A stretch of 64,000 nt of DNA from Nocardia sp. NBC_01503 (lineage in GTDB: Bacteria > Actinomycetota > Actinomycetes > Mycobacteriales > Mycobacteriaceae): positions 4,960,001 through 5,024,000 of the forward strand of contig NZ_CP109596.1 of assembly GCF_036327755.1 (NCBI RefSeq), in the 5' to 3' direction. The notes beneath the pieces were generated by a model that saw nothing but the letters and a program-made list of their open reading frames with translations, did no database searches and was not told where the DNA came from. Positions 26,660 through 35,038 of this stretch are shown here, one piece after another (position 1 is the first letter of the stretch; every line of letters starts with the position of its first letter). A program made the position numbers and the translations under genes.

Positions 26660-28206
26660 CGTCCGGGATCTCCGGCCATACCACCCGCCCGGCCACCGCG
26701 CCGGGCGCGTGGATCGCGCTGGCGGCGTGCCTGACAGCGGTGTTCATGCAGATGCTGGACCTGACCATCGTGCACACCGCCATGCCCGCCCTGGCCCGCG
26801 ATCTGCACGCGGACGGTGCGGCCGAACTGCTGATAGTGAGCGGGTACGGCCTGGCTTTCGCCTGCACCCTGCCGGCCGCCGCCGGAATCGGTGATCTGCT
26901 GGGCAGGCATACCGTTTTCATGGCGGCGCTGGTCGCCTTCGCCGGTGCTTCGGTGTGGTGCGGAACGTCCTCCGGCGCGAACGAACTGATACTCGCGCGT
27001 GCGGCGGCGGGAGTGGCGGCCGCCCTGATCTCCGCGCAGACCATCGCGATCATCGCGGGCGCGTTCCCGGAAGGACTGCACGCGACCGTCTTCGGCATCT
27101 ACGGTGCCACGGCGGCACTGGCGGGCATGCTCGGCCCGCTGCTCGGCGGAGCGCTGGTCGACGCCAGCCCGCTGGGATGGGGCTGGCGCGCGATCTTTCT
27201 GGTCAACCTTCCCGTCGCGGCCGGTGCGGTCGCGCTGGTGAGAAGGTATGCCCGTATGCGAGGGGCGGACGTGGCCGCCGGGCCCGGCCTATCGTCTGGG
27301 CAGTCGGGGAATCACGCATCGGCCCGGGCGAACTCGGTCGTCGTCGCGGATTCGGCGGCCCTCGGTGTATCGAGGGGATCCGGTTCGCGGTGGTTGACGC
27401 TGATGCGGCGGCTCGACTTCGCGGGGGCGGTGCTGTCGGCGCTGGGTTTGGGGTTGCTGGTATATCCGCTGACCGAGGGTCGTGCGCTGGGGTGGCCGCC
27501 GATCATGATCGTGTCAGCGGTGCTGTCCGTACCGGTGCTGGTCTTGTTCGTGCGGGCGCAGCGGCGGCGGGCGGCGCACGGCGATGAACCGTTGGTGCGG
27601 CTGGAACTGTTCGCGGACAGGGCATTTGCGATTGGTTCGGTGCTTACGGCGGCGTTCTACGGGGTGTTCACGGCCCTGCTGTTCACGGTATCGGTAGCGG
27701 CGCAGTCCGGGTTGGGATGGTCGGCCGCACGGACCGGGATGGTCATGGTGCCGTTCGCGGTGGGGGCGGTGCTGGGCGCGTTGTCCGCACCGATTCTGGT
27801 GTCGTTGTGGGGATCTCGGGCCCTGACCGTAGGGGTGACGGTATTCGCGGTCGCGTTGGGGGCGATCGCGAGCACGGTGCACGCCTCCGGAGCCGCCTCG
27901 GACATTCGCGAACTGGCCTGGTCGGTCTTCGCGGCGGGAGCGGGAATGGGATGGTTCGCCGGACCGCTGCCCTCGGTGATGCTGGCCGGGGTGGTCGAGC
28001 GCGCCACCGGATCGGCTTCGGGCATTGTGCCGACGGTGCAGCAGGTGGGAAGTGCGCTCGGGGTCGCGGTGCTCGGGACCGTGTTCTTCGCGAAAGCCGC
28101 GGCGCGAGACTATGTTTCCGCGATCACCACGGTGCTGTGGCTCATGGCCGGAGTGTCGCTGCTCCTGGCCGTGCTCACCCTCGCGCTACCTCGGCGGCGC
28201 ACGTGA
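26656..28206 (+). CDS. MFS transporter, DHA2 (14-TM) family
   Basis: A 516-residue transporter with about 14 hydrophobic segments. The first is LAACLTAVFMQMLDLTIVHTAMPAL, the LDLTIV motif of EmrB/QacA-type DHA2 exporters; motif A-like GDLLGRHTVF follows TM2. A loop of about 45 Ser/Ala/Gly-rich residues near 200-245 separates the halves. It overlaps both its upstream PapA-like and downstream glycosyltransferase genes, so an export role for the island product is likely. Confidence 0.88.
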   Translation: MTSGISGHTTRPATAPGAWIALAACLTAVFMQMLDLTIVHTAMPALARDLHADGAAELLIVSGYGLAFACTLPAAAGIGDLLGRHTVFMAALVAFAGASVWCGTSSGANELILARAAAGVAAALISAQTIAIIAGAFPEGLHATVFGIYGATAALAGMLGPLLGGALVDASPLGWGWRAIFLVNLPVAAGAVALVRRYARMRGADVAAGPGLSSGQSGNHASARANSVVVADSAALGVSRGSGSRWLTLMRRLDFAGAVLSALGLGLLVYPLTEGRALGWPPIMIVSAVLSVPVLVLFVRAQRRRAAHGDEPLVRLELFADRAFAIGSVLTAAFYGVFTALLFTVSVAAQSGLGWSAARTGMVMVPFAVGAVLGALSAPILVSLWGSRALTVGVTVFAVALGAIASTVHASGAASDIRELAWSVFAAGAGMGWFAGPLPSVMLAGVVERATGSASGIVPTVQQVGSALGVAVLGTVFFAKAAARDYVSAITTVLWLMAGVSLLLAVLTLALPRRRT

Positions 28207-29870
28207 GCGCCCGGCCCCTGCCCGATGCGGTGGCGGCGAACGCGATGGCCCGGTCCTCACTGGATGAACGGGCGGCGGATGGCCGGGCGGGCTCGGTATC
28301 GGCCGACCCGCACCCGGCCGTGGAGCGAGCCACCGAGCCGAGACGGGCGGCGGTGGGGTTGCCGCCCTGGGATATTCGAGGTGTCGGTGCCATCGCGCTG
28401 GCGGCGGCGGTGGTGCTGGGCCTGCGCGCCGGGCGGTACGGGTATTTCGGCGATGAACTGTACTTCCTGTCGGCCGGGCGACGGCTGGCTGCCGGATACG
28501 TCGATCAGGGGCCGTTGGTTCCGCTGATGGCTCGGACCGCGGAGTGGCTCGCACCGGGTTCGGTTGTCGTGCTGCGGATTCCGGCCATCGCGTGCGGAAT
28601 CGGCGCGATCTGGGTGTGCGCGGGGGTGGCGCGGGAGTTCGGGGGTGGGCGGGCCGCGCAACGGTTGGCGGCACTCGGATTCGCCACGACTCCATTTCTG
28701 ATCACCGCCTCGGCGACGCTGTCCACCTTTGCGGTGGATGCCACGCTCACGGCCGCGCTGGCGTGGATTCTGGTGCGCTGGAACAGAATTCGTGATAATC
28801 GACTGTTGCTCGCCGTCGCGGTCGTGGCCGCGGTGGACCTGCAGGTGAAACTGCTGCTGCCGGTGCTCGCCGTGGGAATCGCGATCGGAGTCCTGATCTT
28901 CGGGCCGCGCGCGCTGTTCCGGCGGCCGGTGTCGTGGGCGGCGCTCGTGGTCGTCGGGCTGTCCGTGGTACCGGGGTTGTGCTGGCAGGCGAGTCACGGT
29001 TGGCCCCAGTTGGCAATGGCTTCGGTGATCGCACAGGAGCAGCGGGCGGCGACCGGTGGGGTTGCGGGGCTGCCGATACAGGTGGCATTGCTGCTCGGGA
29101 TGCTCGGGACTCTGCTCGCCGGTTCGGGGGTGTGGGCATTGCTGCGGTCATCGGCATTGCGTCCGTACCGATTCGTCGCGATCGCCGCGCTGGTGCAGGT
29201 GGTGTTCGTGGTGGCCACCGACTCGCGTCCCTACTATGCGGCGGGCCTGTTTCCGGTACTGCTGGCGGCGGGTGCGGTGTGGTGGACCGAGGGGGAACCT
29301 CGGCGGTGGTGGCGGGGTGTCCGGTTGACGGCGGGCGTCTCGGCGGGCCTGGCGCTCGCGGTGGTTCTGGTACTGCCGCTGCCGCAGTCGGCGCTGCACG
29401 ACGCCACCGATACTCAGCGTGAATTATCCACTCGGATGCGACTTTTCGGTGTATCCGGGTGGGATGAGCTGTATGCCGCCGTGGCCGCGCAGGCGGATGA
29501 GCTGACTCCGCCCGCCCGTGCGCACACCGTGGTGATCACTCAGACCTACTGGCAGGCGGCGGCTCTCGACGGACACGCACCGGAGCTACCGCCGGTGTAC
29601 AGCGCGAATCGCGGGTACGCCTACTTCGGTTCACCCTCGCAGTCCGCGACCACGGTGCTCTATATAGGTTCGAGTGGAGCGGAATCGATACTGCGCCAAA
29701 CATTCTCGGACGTACGCGTGGTGGACCGACTGGATTCACCCCTCGGATTCCCCGGCATCACAAGGCATGTCGTGCTGTGGCGCTGTGACCATCCGCGTCG
29801 TCCGTGGCAGGAGATCTGGCCGCGGTGGCGCACCACCGTTCTCGACTCGGGTGAAGGGACTACTCGATGA
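28203..29870 (+). CDS. GT39/ArnT-like GT-C glycosyltransferase
   Basis: A 555-residue membrane protein with about 10-12 TM segments. YGYFGDELYFLSAGRRLAAG contains the Asp-Glu of the first large extracytoplasmic loop used as catalytic base in the PMT_2/GT-C fold. Residues 1-55 are a polar Ala/Arg-rich cytoplasmic leader. It should transfer a sugar from a polyprenyl-phosphate donor outside the membrane. The GTG start overlaps the transporter stop; the frame is open further upstream inside that gene, which I ignore. The stop overlaps the GpgS-like gene. Confidence 0.82.
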   Translation: MSARPLPDAVAANAMARSSLDERAADGRAGSVSADPHPAVERATEPRRAAVGLPPWDIRGVGAIALAAAVVLGLRAGRYGYFGDELYFLSAGRRLAAGYVDQGPLVPLMARTAEWLAPGSVVVLRIPAIACGIGAIWVCAGVAREFGGGRAAQRLAALGFATTPFLITASATLSTFAVDATLTAALAWILVRWNRIRDNRLLLAVAVVAAVDLQVKLLLPVLAVGIAIGVLIFGPRALFRRPVSWAALVVVGLSVVPGLCWQASHGWPQLAMASVIAQEQRAATGGVAGLPIQVALLLGMLGTLLAGSGVWALLRSSALRPYRFVAIAALVQVVFVVATDSRPYYAAGLFPVLLAAGAVWWTEGEPRRWWRGVRLTAGVSAGLALAVVLVLPLPQSALHDATDTQRELSTRMRLFGVSGWDELYAAVAAQADELTPPARAHTVVITQTYWQAAALDGHAPELPPVYSANRGYAYFGSPSQSATTVLYIGSSGAESILRQTFSDVRVVDRLDSPLGFPGITRHVVLWRCDHPRRPWQEIWPRWRTTVLDSGEGTTR

Positions 29871-30799
29871 TCCACTGGAAAGGCTTGGCCGATATCACCT
29901 GGTTCCACCGGGACTGGTCGCTGCCGGAGTTGATCGAGCACAAGGCCGGGCGCACGGTATCGGTGGTGCTGCCCGCCCTGAATGAGCAGGCGACCATCGG
30001 CGGGGTGCTCGCATCGATTCGGCCACTGGTGGGCACGCTGGTGGACGAGCTCGTGGTGGTCGACTCCGGATCGGCGGACGACACCGTGCGGATTGCCGAA
30101 TGCTCGGGTGCCACAGCGGTATTCACCCGCGAACAGGCCCTGCCGGATATCGAGCCCCGCTCCGGCAAGGGTGAGGTGCTGTGGCGTTCGCTCGCGGTGA
30201 CCACCGGCGATCTCATCGTCTTCGTGGATTCGGATCTGCTCACCCCGAGCCCGCGATTCGTCCCCGCGTTGCTGGCTCCGCTGCTGCTGCGGGACGGAAT
30301 CGAACTGGTGAAGGGCTACTACCGCCGTCCACTGGAGCTGGACCCGGCGGGCGATGCCGATGGCGGCGGCCGAGTCACCCAGTTGGTGGCGCGCCCGCTG
30401 CTCACCGCGCTCGCACCCGAACTCGGTGAGGTGCTGCAACCGCTGGGCGGTGAGTACGCCGCCACCCGAAATCTGCTGACCGGCATCCCTTTCGCTCCCG
30501 GATACGGGGTGGAGATAGGCATCCTGGTCGACGCCTGGCAGCGCCACGGCGCATCGGCCATCGCGCAGGTCGACCTCGGCACCCGCAGACACCGCAACCG
30601 CCCCACTCATGAGCTGGCCGATATGAGCCGTCAGGTCATCGCCACCCTGCTGGACCGCCTCGGCATCTGCGACTCCGGTGTCGCCCTGGCGAGTTACCGC
30701 CCCGAGGGCGCCTCCTGGCGGCGCACCACCGGCACGGTATCGCTGGCCGACCGGCCGCCCATGGGGAGCACACGGACGCTGGCGGACCTGGTGCGGTGA
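29867..30799 (+). CDS. gpgS: Glucosyl-3-phosphoglycerate synthase-like glycosyltransferase
   Basis: A 310-residue GT81 family protein. VVLPALNE, VVDSGSADDT, the metal motif D121-S-D123 and SGKGEVLW match actinobacterial GpgS, as do LQPLGGEYAATR, PFAPGYGVEIG and LGTRRHRNRP. GpgS makes glucosyl-3-phosphoglycerate, the first intermediate of methylglucose lipopolysaccharide. In M. tuberculosis gpgS (Rv1208) is in another locus, so this could be the main copy or a specialised second one. It overlaps both neighbours. Confidence 0.85.
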   Translation: MIHWKGLADITWFHRDWSLPELIEHKAGRTVSVVLPALNEQATIGGVLASIRPLVGTLVDELVVVDSGSADDTVRIAECSGATAVFTREQALPDIEPRSGKGEVLWRSLAVTTGDLIVFVDSDLLTPSPRFVPALLAPLLLRDGIELVKGYYRRPLELDPAGDADGGGRVTQLVARPLLTALAPELGEVLQPLGGEYAATRNLLTGIPFAPGYGVEIGILVDAWQRHGASAIAQVDLGTRRHRNRPTHELADMSRQVIATLLDRLGICDSGVALASYRPEGASWRRTTGTVSLADRPPMGSTRTLADLVR

Positions 30800-31881
30800 G
30801 ATCGTCATTCGATCCCGAATCGACTTGGCGCACAGTGCGATACCGGTCGGCAACGTCCCAGTCCCGCCGCCGGGGCGCGACGCCGGGACCGCGGTTCGGG
30901 CAGCGCGCCGCCGCGGTGGGCCTGGCGCTGGTGCTGGTGCTGGGTGCCCTGACCGCGGCGACCGGTCGGGCCGAGCCGTCCGCAGCGGCCGGGGCCGCCC
31001 GCTTGGACCGCATCGAACAGGTGCGGGATCGTGTCGAGGACGTCTTCGTCTACTCCGCCGCGATGAATACCGTCATCCGCAGTCGCGTACTGCGCGCCGC
31101 GGATCCGAGCGCACCGGCACCCACCCTCTATCTGCTCAACGGTGCCAACGGCGGTATCGACGGCAACTGGGACGATGAGACCGATATCGCGGAGTTCTTC
31201 CGCCATAAGCAGGTCAATGTGGTGATCCCGGTCGGCGGTGCGGGCAGCTACTTCACCGATTGGGAGTTCGACGACCCGATGCTCGGCCGGCCGCGCTGGA
31301 CCACCTTTCTCACCGGCGAACTCCCGCCGATCGTCGATGCGGCGCTGCACGGCAGCGGGTCCAATGCGATAGCGGGCATCTCGATGGCCGGAACCTCGGT
31401 ATTCCAACTGGCTCTGGCCGCACCGGGACTGTATCGAGCCATCGGGTCCTACAGCGGCTGTGTGCGGACCAGCGATCCGCAGGGCCAGGCGTTCGTCACG
31501 GCGGTGGTGGCCCGCTGGCGCGGTAACGCCTTCAATATGTGGGGTCCGGCCGGTGATGCGCGCTGGGCGGCGAACGACGCGTACCTGCACGCGGATCGGT
31601 TGCGCGGCACCGCGATCTACGTCTCCGCCGGCACCGGCGTCCCCGGACCCCTGGATACACCGGGCCACGGCGATCCGCTGCACCTGACCTGGCAACTGCT
31701 CTTCGGCGCACCCCTGGAGGCGGTGATGAACATGTGCACCAGGGCATTACAGGAGCGCTTCCGTCAGCTCGACATCCCGGCCACCTTCGACCTCAGACCG
31801 ACCGGAACCCACTCCTGGGGGTATTGGCAGCAGGACCTGCACCGCTCCTGGCCGACCTTCGAAGCCGCGCTCACCGGCTGA
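30796..31881 (+). CDS. Antigen 85-like secreted mycolyltransferase/esterase homologue (copy 2)
   Basis: A 361-residue paralogue of the gene at 23987; long stretches are identical, such as AIAGISMAGTSVFQLAL and GTHSWGYWQQDLH. Nucleophile S196, catalytic H339. The signal/anchor is internal: an Arg-rich cytoplasmic start (about 1-37) and a hydrophobic core at 38-56 before GRAEPSAAA. GTG 30796 overlaps the gpgS stop, making it the last gene of the five-gene run. It is expected to act outside on mycolyl or acyl glycolipid. Confidence 0.87.
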   Translation: MRSSFDPESTWRTVRYRSATSQSRRRGATPGPRFGQRAAAVGLALVLVLGALTAATGRAEPSAAAGAARLDRIEQVRDRVEDVFVYSAAMNTVIRSRVLRAADPSAPAPTLYLLNGANGGIDGNWDDETDIAEFFRHKQVNVVIPVGGAGSYFTDWEFDDPMLGRPRWTTFLTGELPPIVDAALHGSGSNAIAGISMAGTSVFQLALAAPGLYRAIGSYSGCVRTSDPQGQAFVTAVVARWRGNAFNMWGPAGDARWAANDAYLHADRLRGTAIYVSAGTGVPGPLDTPGHGDPLHLTWQLLFGAPLEAVMNMCTRALQERFRQLDIPATFDLRPTGTHSWGYWQQDLHRSWPTFEAALTG

Positions 31882-31928
31882 CTCCCGGGCTCCTCGAAGA
31901 TGTCGGGGGGTTGTGGGATGGTGATCGT

Positions 31929-33281
31929 ATGGTGGAGAGCGAGGTGGGGTCGGCGGCGGTGCAGGCGGGGCCGCGGCGGATTCTCGGAATCGCGATTCCG
32001 ACGCTGGGGGTGCTGGTCGCCGAGCCCATCTATCTGCTGTTCGATATGGCCGTGGTGGGGCGGCTCGGTGCGCTGGCGCTGGCGGGTCTCGCGGTGGGCG
32101 GGTTGATTCTGGCGCAGGTCAGTTCGCAGTTGACGTTCCTGAGTTATGGCACGACGGCGCGGGCCGCGCGGCGGCATGGGGCGGGGGATGAGCGGGGCGC
32201 GATCGGTGAGGGGGTGCAGGCCAGTTGGATCGCCGTCGGGGTGGGGGTGGCGATTGTCGTTGTGCTGCAGGTGTTCGCGGGGCCGGTGACGCGGGCTATC
32301 GCGGGCGGGGATGAGATCGCGCCGCGGGCGGAGTCGTGGCTGCGCATCGCGCTGTTCGGGGTGCCGTTGATCCTGCTGTCCATGGCGGGGAACGGATGGC
32401 TGCGCGGGGTGCAGCAGACACGTCGGCCGCTGGTGTATGTCGTTGCGGGGCTGGTGGTTTCGGGGATTCTGTGCCCGGTGCTGGTGCACGGGCTGCTGGG
32501 TGCGCCGCGGTTGGAGCTGGAGGGGTCCGCGGTGGCGAACGTGGTGGGGCAGGTGGTGATGGCCGCACTGTTCGTCTGGGCGCTGGTGCGCTCACGGGTG
32601 CCGCTGGCCCCACATATCGCGATTATGAAGGCGCAGTTGGTACTCGGGCGGGATCTCATCGCGCGGAGTCTGGCCTTCCAGGCGTGCTTCGTCTCGGCCG
32701 CGGCGGTGGCCTCGCGGTTCGGAGCGGCCTCGGTGGCGGCACATCAGCTGGTCTTGCAGCTATGGAGTTTTCTTGCCCTGACCCTGGATTCGCTCGCCAT
32801 TGCCGCGCAAACCTTGGTCGGTGCGGCGCTGGGGGCCGGGAATGCCCGGGGCGCACAGGGTTTGGCGCGGCGCATCACCGGCTGGTCGACAGTGTTCGCG
32901 GTGGTGCTGGCGGTGATCTTCGCGGCCGGGTATGCGGTGATACCGCAGCTGTTCACCACCGACCCGTCGGTGCTGGACCGAACGCATGTGGTGTGGTGGT
33001 TCTTCGTCGGCATCATTCCGATCGCGGGTGTGGTGTTCGCCCTCGACGGTGTCCTGCTCGGCGCGGGTGATGCCGCTTTCCTGCGCAATGCCACGCTCGG
33101 CTCGGCGCTGCTCGGTTTCCTGCCCGCCATCTGGCTATCGCTGGTGTATGACTGGGGCATCGCCGGAATCTGGACCGGGCTGGTCGCGTTCATGCTGCTG
33201 CGACTGGTCGCGGTGTCCTGGCGTGCGCTCTCCGGTAAGTGGGCGCGCGTCGGCGCGGATGTGCCGGCGCGACTGGCCTAG
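31929..33281 (+). CDS. dinF: MATE-family efflux transporter, DinF-like
   Basis: A 450-residue, 12-TM MATE transporter: ILGIAIPTLGVLVAEPIYLLFD, TVGRLGA-type VVGRLGALALAGLAVG and internal repeats of the second half. It is expected to export cationic or lipidic compounds with Na+ or H+. M. tuberculosis Rv2836c dinF is next to nrnA, so its position here, 9.5 kb from nrnA, marks the island as an insertion (or its loss elsewhere). ATG 31929 is chosen; the longer frame overlaps the previous gene. It shares a CTAG stop with kshA. Confidence 0.9.
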   Translation: MVESEVGSAAVQAGPRRILGIAIPTLGVLVAEPIYLLFDMAVVGRLGALALAGLAVGGLILAQVSSQLTFLSYGTTARAARRHGAGDERGAIGEGVQASWIAVGVGVAIVVVLQVFAGPVTRAIAGGDEIAPRAESWLRIALFGVPLILLSMAGNGWLRGVQQTRRPLVYVVAGLVVSGILCPVLVHGLLGAPRLELEGSAVANVVGQVVMAALFVWALVRSRVPLAPHIAIMKAQLVLGRDLIARSLAFQACFVSAAAVASRFGAASVAAHQLVLQLWSFLALTLDSLAIAAQTLVGAALGAGNARGAQGLARRITGWSTVFAVVLAVIFAAGYAVIPQLFTTDPSVLDRTHVVWWFFVGIIPIAGVVFALDGVLLGAGDAAFLRNATLGSALLGFLPAIWLSLVYDWGIAGIWTGLVAFMLLRLVAVSWRALSGKWARVGADVPARLA

Positions 33282-34411
33282 GCGTTCTCCGCCGCGCGCT
33301 TGGCCAGATTCTCGGCGACCTCGGCCTCCCAATTCTCATTGGCGTGCGTGGTGTCGACCTCGAATTCGAAGCGCGCCGTCATCTCCGGTTTGATATCGGC
33401 GACATCCACGTAGAACTGCTCGTACCAGCGCCGATGCTGATACACCGGCCCGTCCTCCTGGGTGAGCAGTGGATTGTCGATGCGGGTCTTATGCTTCCAG
33501 ATCTCGACATCCTGCAGGAATCCGACGCCGAAGCTCTTACCGAAAGCCTTTGCCAGCGACTGTGATTTGGCGGGCGGCAGCCCCTCGATGGCCTGTACGC
33601 TCACCCCCCACTGCAGCATGAACGAATTGTGCGTGACGGGATAGTGGCAGTTGATCAGCACCACCTCGACGGTCCGCTCACCGAAGTCGTTGTGCAGGTA
33701 GTTGATCATGTACGACGGCCCGAAATACGAAGCCTCCGAACGCAACAGCTGCATCTCGGTGTTGTAGTTCGAGGAGGTGTGCACATCCGGCCGCCCCTTG
33801 GAATGCAGGAACTGCGTGGCCACATGTCCTTCGAACACATTCTTGAAGAACACCGGATAGGCGTAGTGAATATAGAAGAAGTGCGCCATATCCACGTTGT
33901 TGTCGATGATTTCGCGGCAGTGCGCACCCTCGATCAGCAGTGAATTCCAGCTCCAGTCACTCCACTGCTCGGTACCTATCCCGTCGATATGCGGAATGGC
34001 GACCTCGGGCGGCGGCGGATTGCCCTCGGGATCGTTCCAGACGAAGAACTGCCCGTTCTCCTCACAGGTGATCCAGGAGCGGGTCTTGGCCAGCGGTGGT
34101 ACCCGCCGAGCGTAAGGGATTGCGGTACAACGCCCGTCACCGCGCCAGCGCCAATCATGGAAGGGGCAGGCGATATTGTCGTCCTTGACGCTGCCATAGG
34201 ACAGATCCGCGCCCATATGACGGCAGTACCCGTCGAGCGCGTGCAGTGCGCCCTTGCTATCGGACCAGATCACCAATTTGGTGCCGAACGCCTCGACCGA
34301 GTGCGGTTCCCCGTCCCGGAAACTCTCCGCCAGGCCGAGACAGTGCCAGCCCCGGGCGAACCGGGTCATGGGTTGTCCGACATCGATCATCCGGGCATGG
34401 GTGCCTGTCAT
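33278..34411 (-). CDS. kshA: 3-ketosteroid-9-alpha-hydroxylase oxygenase subunit-like Rieske oxygenase
   Basis: A 377-residue Rieske non-heme iron oxygenase. [2Fe-2S] ligands: C63-R-H65 and C82-P-F-H85; mononuclear iron: the DNNVDMAHFFYIH segment. Many blocks match KshA (TRFARGWHCLGLAE, DNPLLTQEDGPVYQ, RFEFEVDTTHANE). KshA 9-alpha-hydroxylates steroid nuclei together with the reductase KshB, which is not in this window. ATG 34411 is preferred because the operator at 34420-34441 overlaps the upstream ATG at 34429. Confidence 0.92.
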   Translation of the reverse strand: MTGTHARMIDVGQPMTRFARGWHCLGLAESFRDGEPHSVEAFGTKLVIWSDSKGALHALDGYCRHMGADLSYGSVKDDNIACPFHDWRWRGDGRCTAIPYARRVPPLAKTRSWITCEENGQFFVWNDPEGNPPPPEVAIPHIDGIGTEQWSDWSWNSLLIEGAHCREIIDNNVDMAHFFYIHYAYPVFFKNVFEGHVATQFLHSKGRPDVHTSSNYNTEMQLLRSEASYFGPSYMINYLHNDFGERTVEVVLINCHYPVTHNSFMLQWGVSVQAIEGLPPAKSQSLAKAFGKSFGVGFLQDVEIWKHKTRIDNPLLTQEDGPVYQHRRWYEQFYVDVADIKPEMTARFEFEVDTTHANENWEAEVAENLAKRAAENA

Positions 34412-34419
34412 ACCCCAGA

Positions 34420-34441
34420 GGTTAAGCATGTGTGCTTAACC
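34420..34441. promoter_or_regulatory. Palindromic operator at kshA
   Basis: GGTTAAGCA and TGCTTAACC are perfect 9-base arms around TGTG, directly before the kshA start. It looks like a TetR-type operator. It is not the KstR consensus as I remember it (AACnnGTT core), so the regulator is unknown and need not be encoded in this window. Confidence 0.7.
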
Positions 34442-34470
34442 GCAGGGGGCTTTTGGATAAAGGGCCGGGA

Positions 34471-34989
34471 TCAGCTTTCCGGATCGCGATACCGGCGGAC
34501 AATCACCTTCGCGGGCCGCACCGAACGATCGGCGATGGTGAGGCCGGGCTGCAGCACCTCCGCGACGGTGCGATCGGCGGCCGGATCGGCGGTGGCGCGG
34601 GTGTCGGCGGCCTCCATGGTGAGGGCGTCGAACGCGACATCCGGAGTCGGGCGCACCACCTGCCCGCCGCGACCCACCAGTAATCGCTCCACCCGATTCG
34701 CGAAGGTTTCGAACGCCGTTCGCTCGGTCTCGGAACCGGCGGTGGCCGCCAGGGACAGCGCATCGCCGAATACCGCGAAAAGCTCCACGACCAGCGGCAC
34801 ATCCGCGCCCGCGCGCTCGCGCCGGTCCCGCGCCCTGGCGTCATCGGCCAGGCGCTCGAGAGTTGCCGCCTGCCGCGCGATCACCCGGGTCAGATCGTCG
34901 ATACGTTCGCTGAGATTCGCGCCGCCGCCGTCCCCATCGGGTTCGGTTGCGGTGTCAGGGTTCCCGGTCGCTGCGGCGGGTTCGGTCAT
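34471..34989 (-). CDS. GrpE-like nucleotide exchange factor
   Basis: A 172-residue protein. An acidic/Ala-rich start, a helical section (LSERIDDLTRVIARQAATLERLA) and the C-terminal beta-domain motif VAEVLQPGLTIADRSVRPAKVIV, which is that of GrpE. It lacks the long N-terminal coiled coil of canonical GrpE. Divergently placed 49 bases from an Hsp70-like gene, so it should serve that Hsp70 rather than DnaK. Confidence 0.82.
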   Translation of the reverse strand: MTEPAAATGNPDTATEPDGDGGGANLSERIDDLTRVIARQAATLERLADDARARDRRERAGADVPLVVELFAVFGDALSLAATAGSETERTAFETFANRVERLLVGRGGQVVRPTPDVAFDALTMEAADTRATADPAADRTVAEVLQPGLTIADRSVRPAKVIVRRYRDPES

Positions 34990-35038
34990 GCCCGAACCTT
35001 AATCCCCACGGTCGGTCATGGCTGCTACGATCGCCGCC

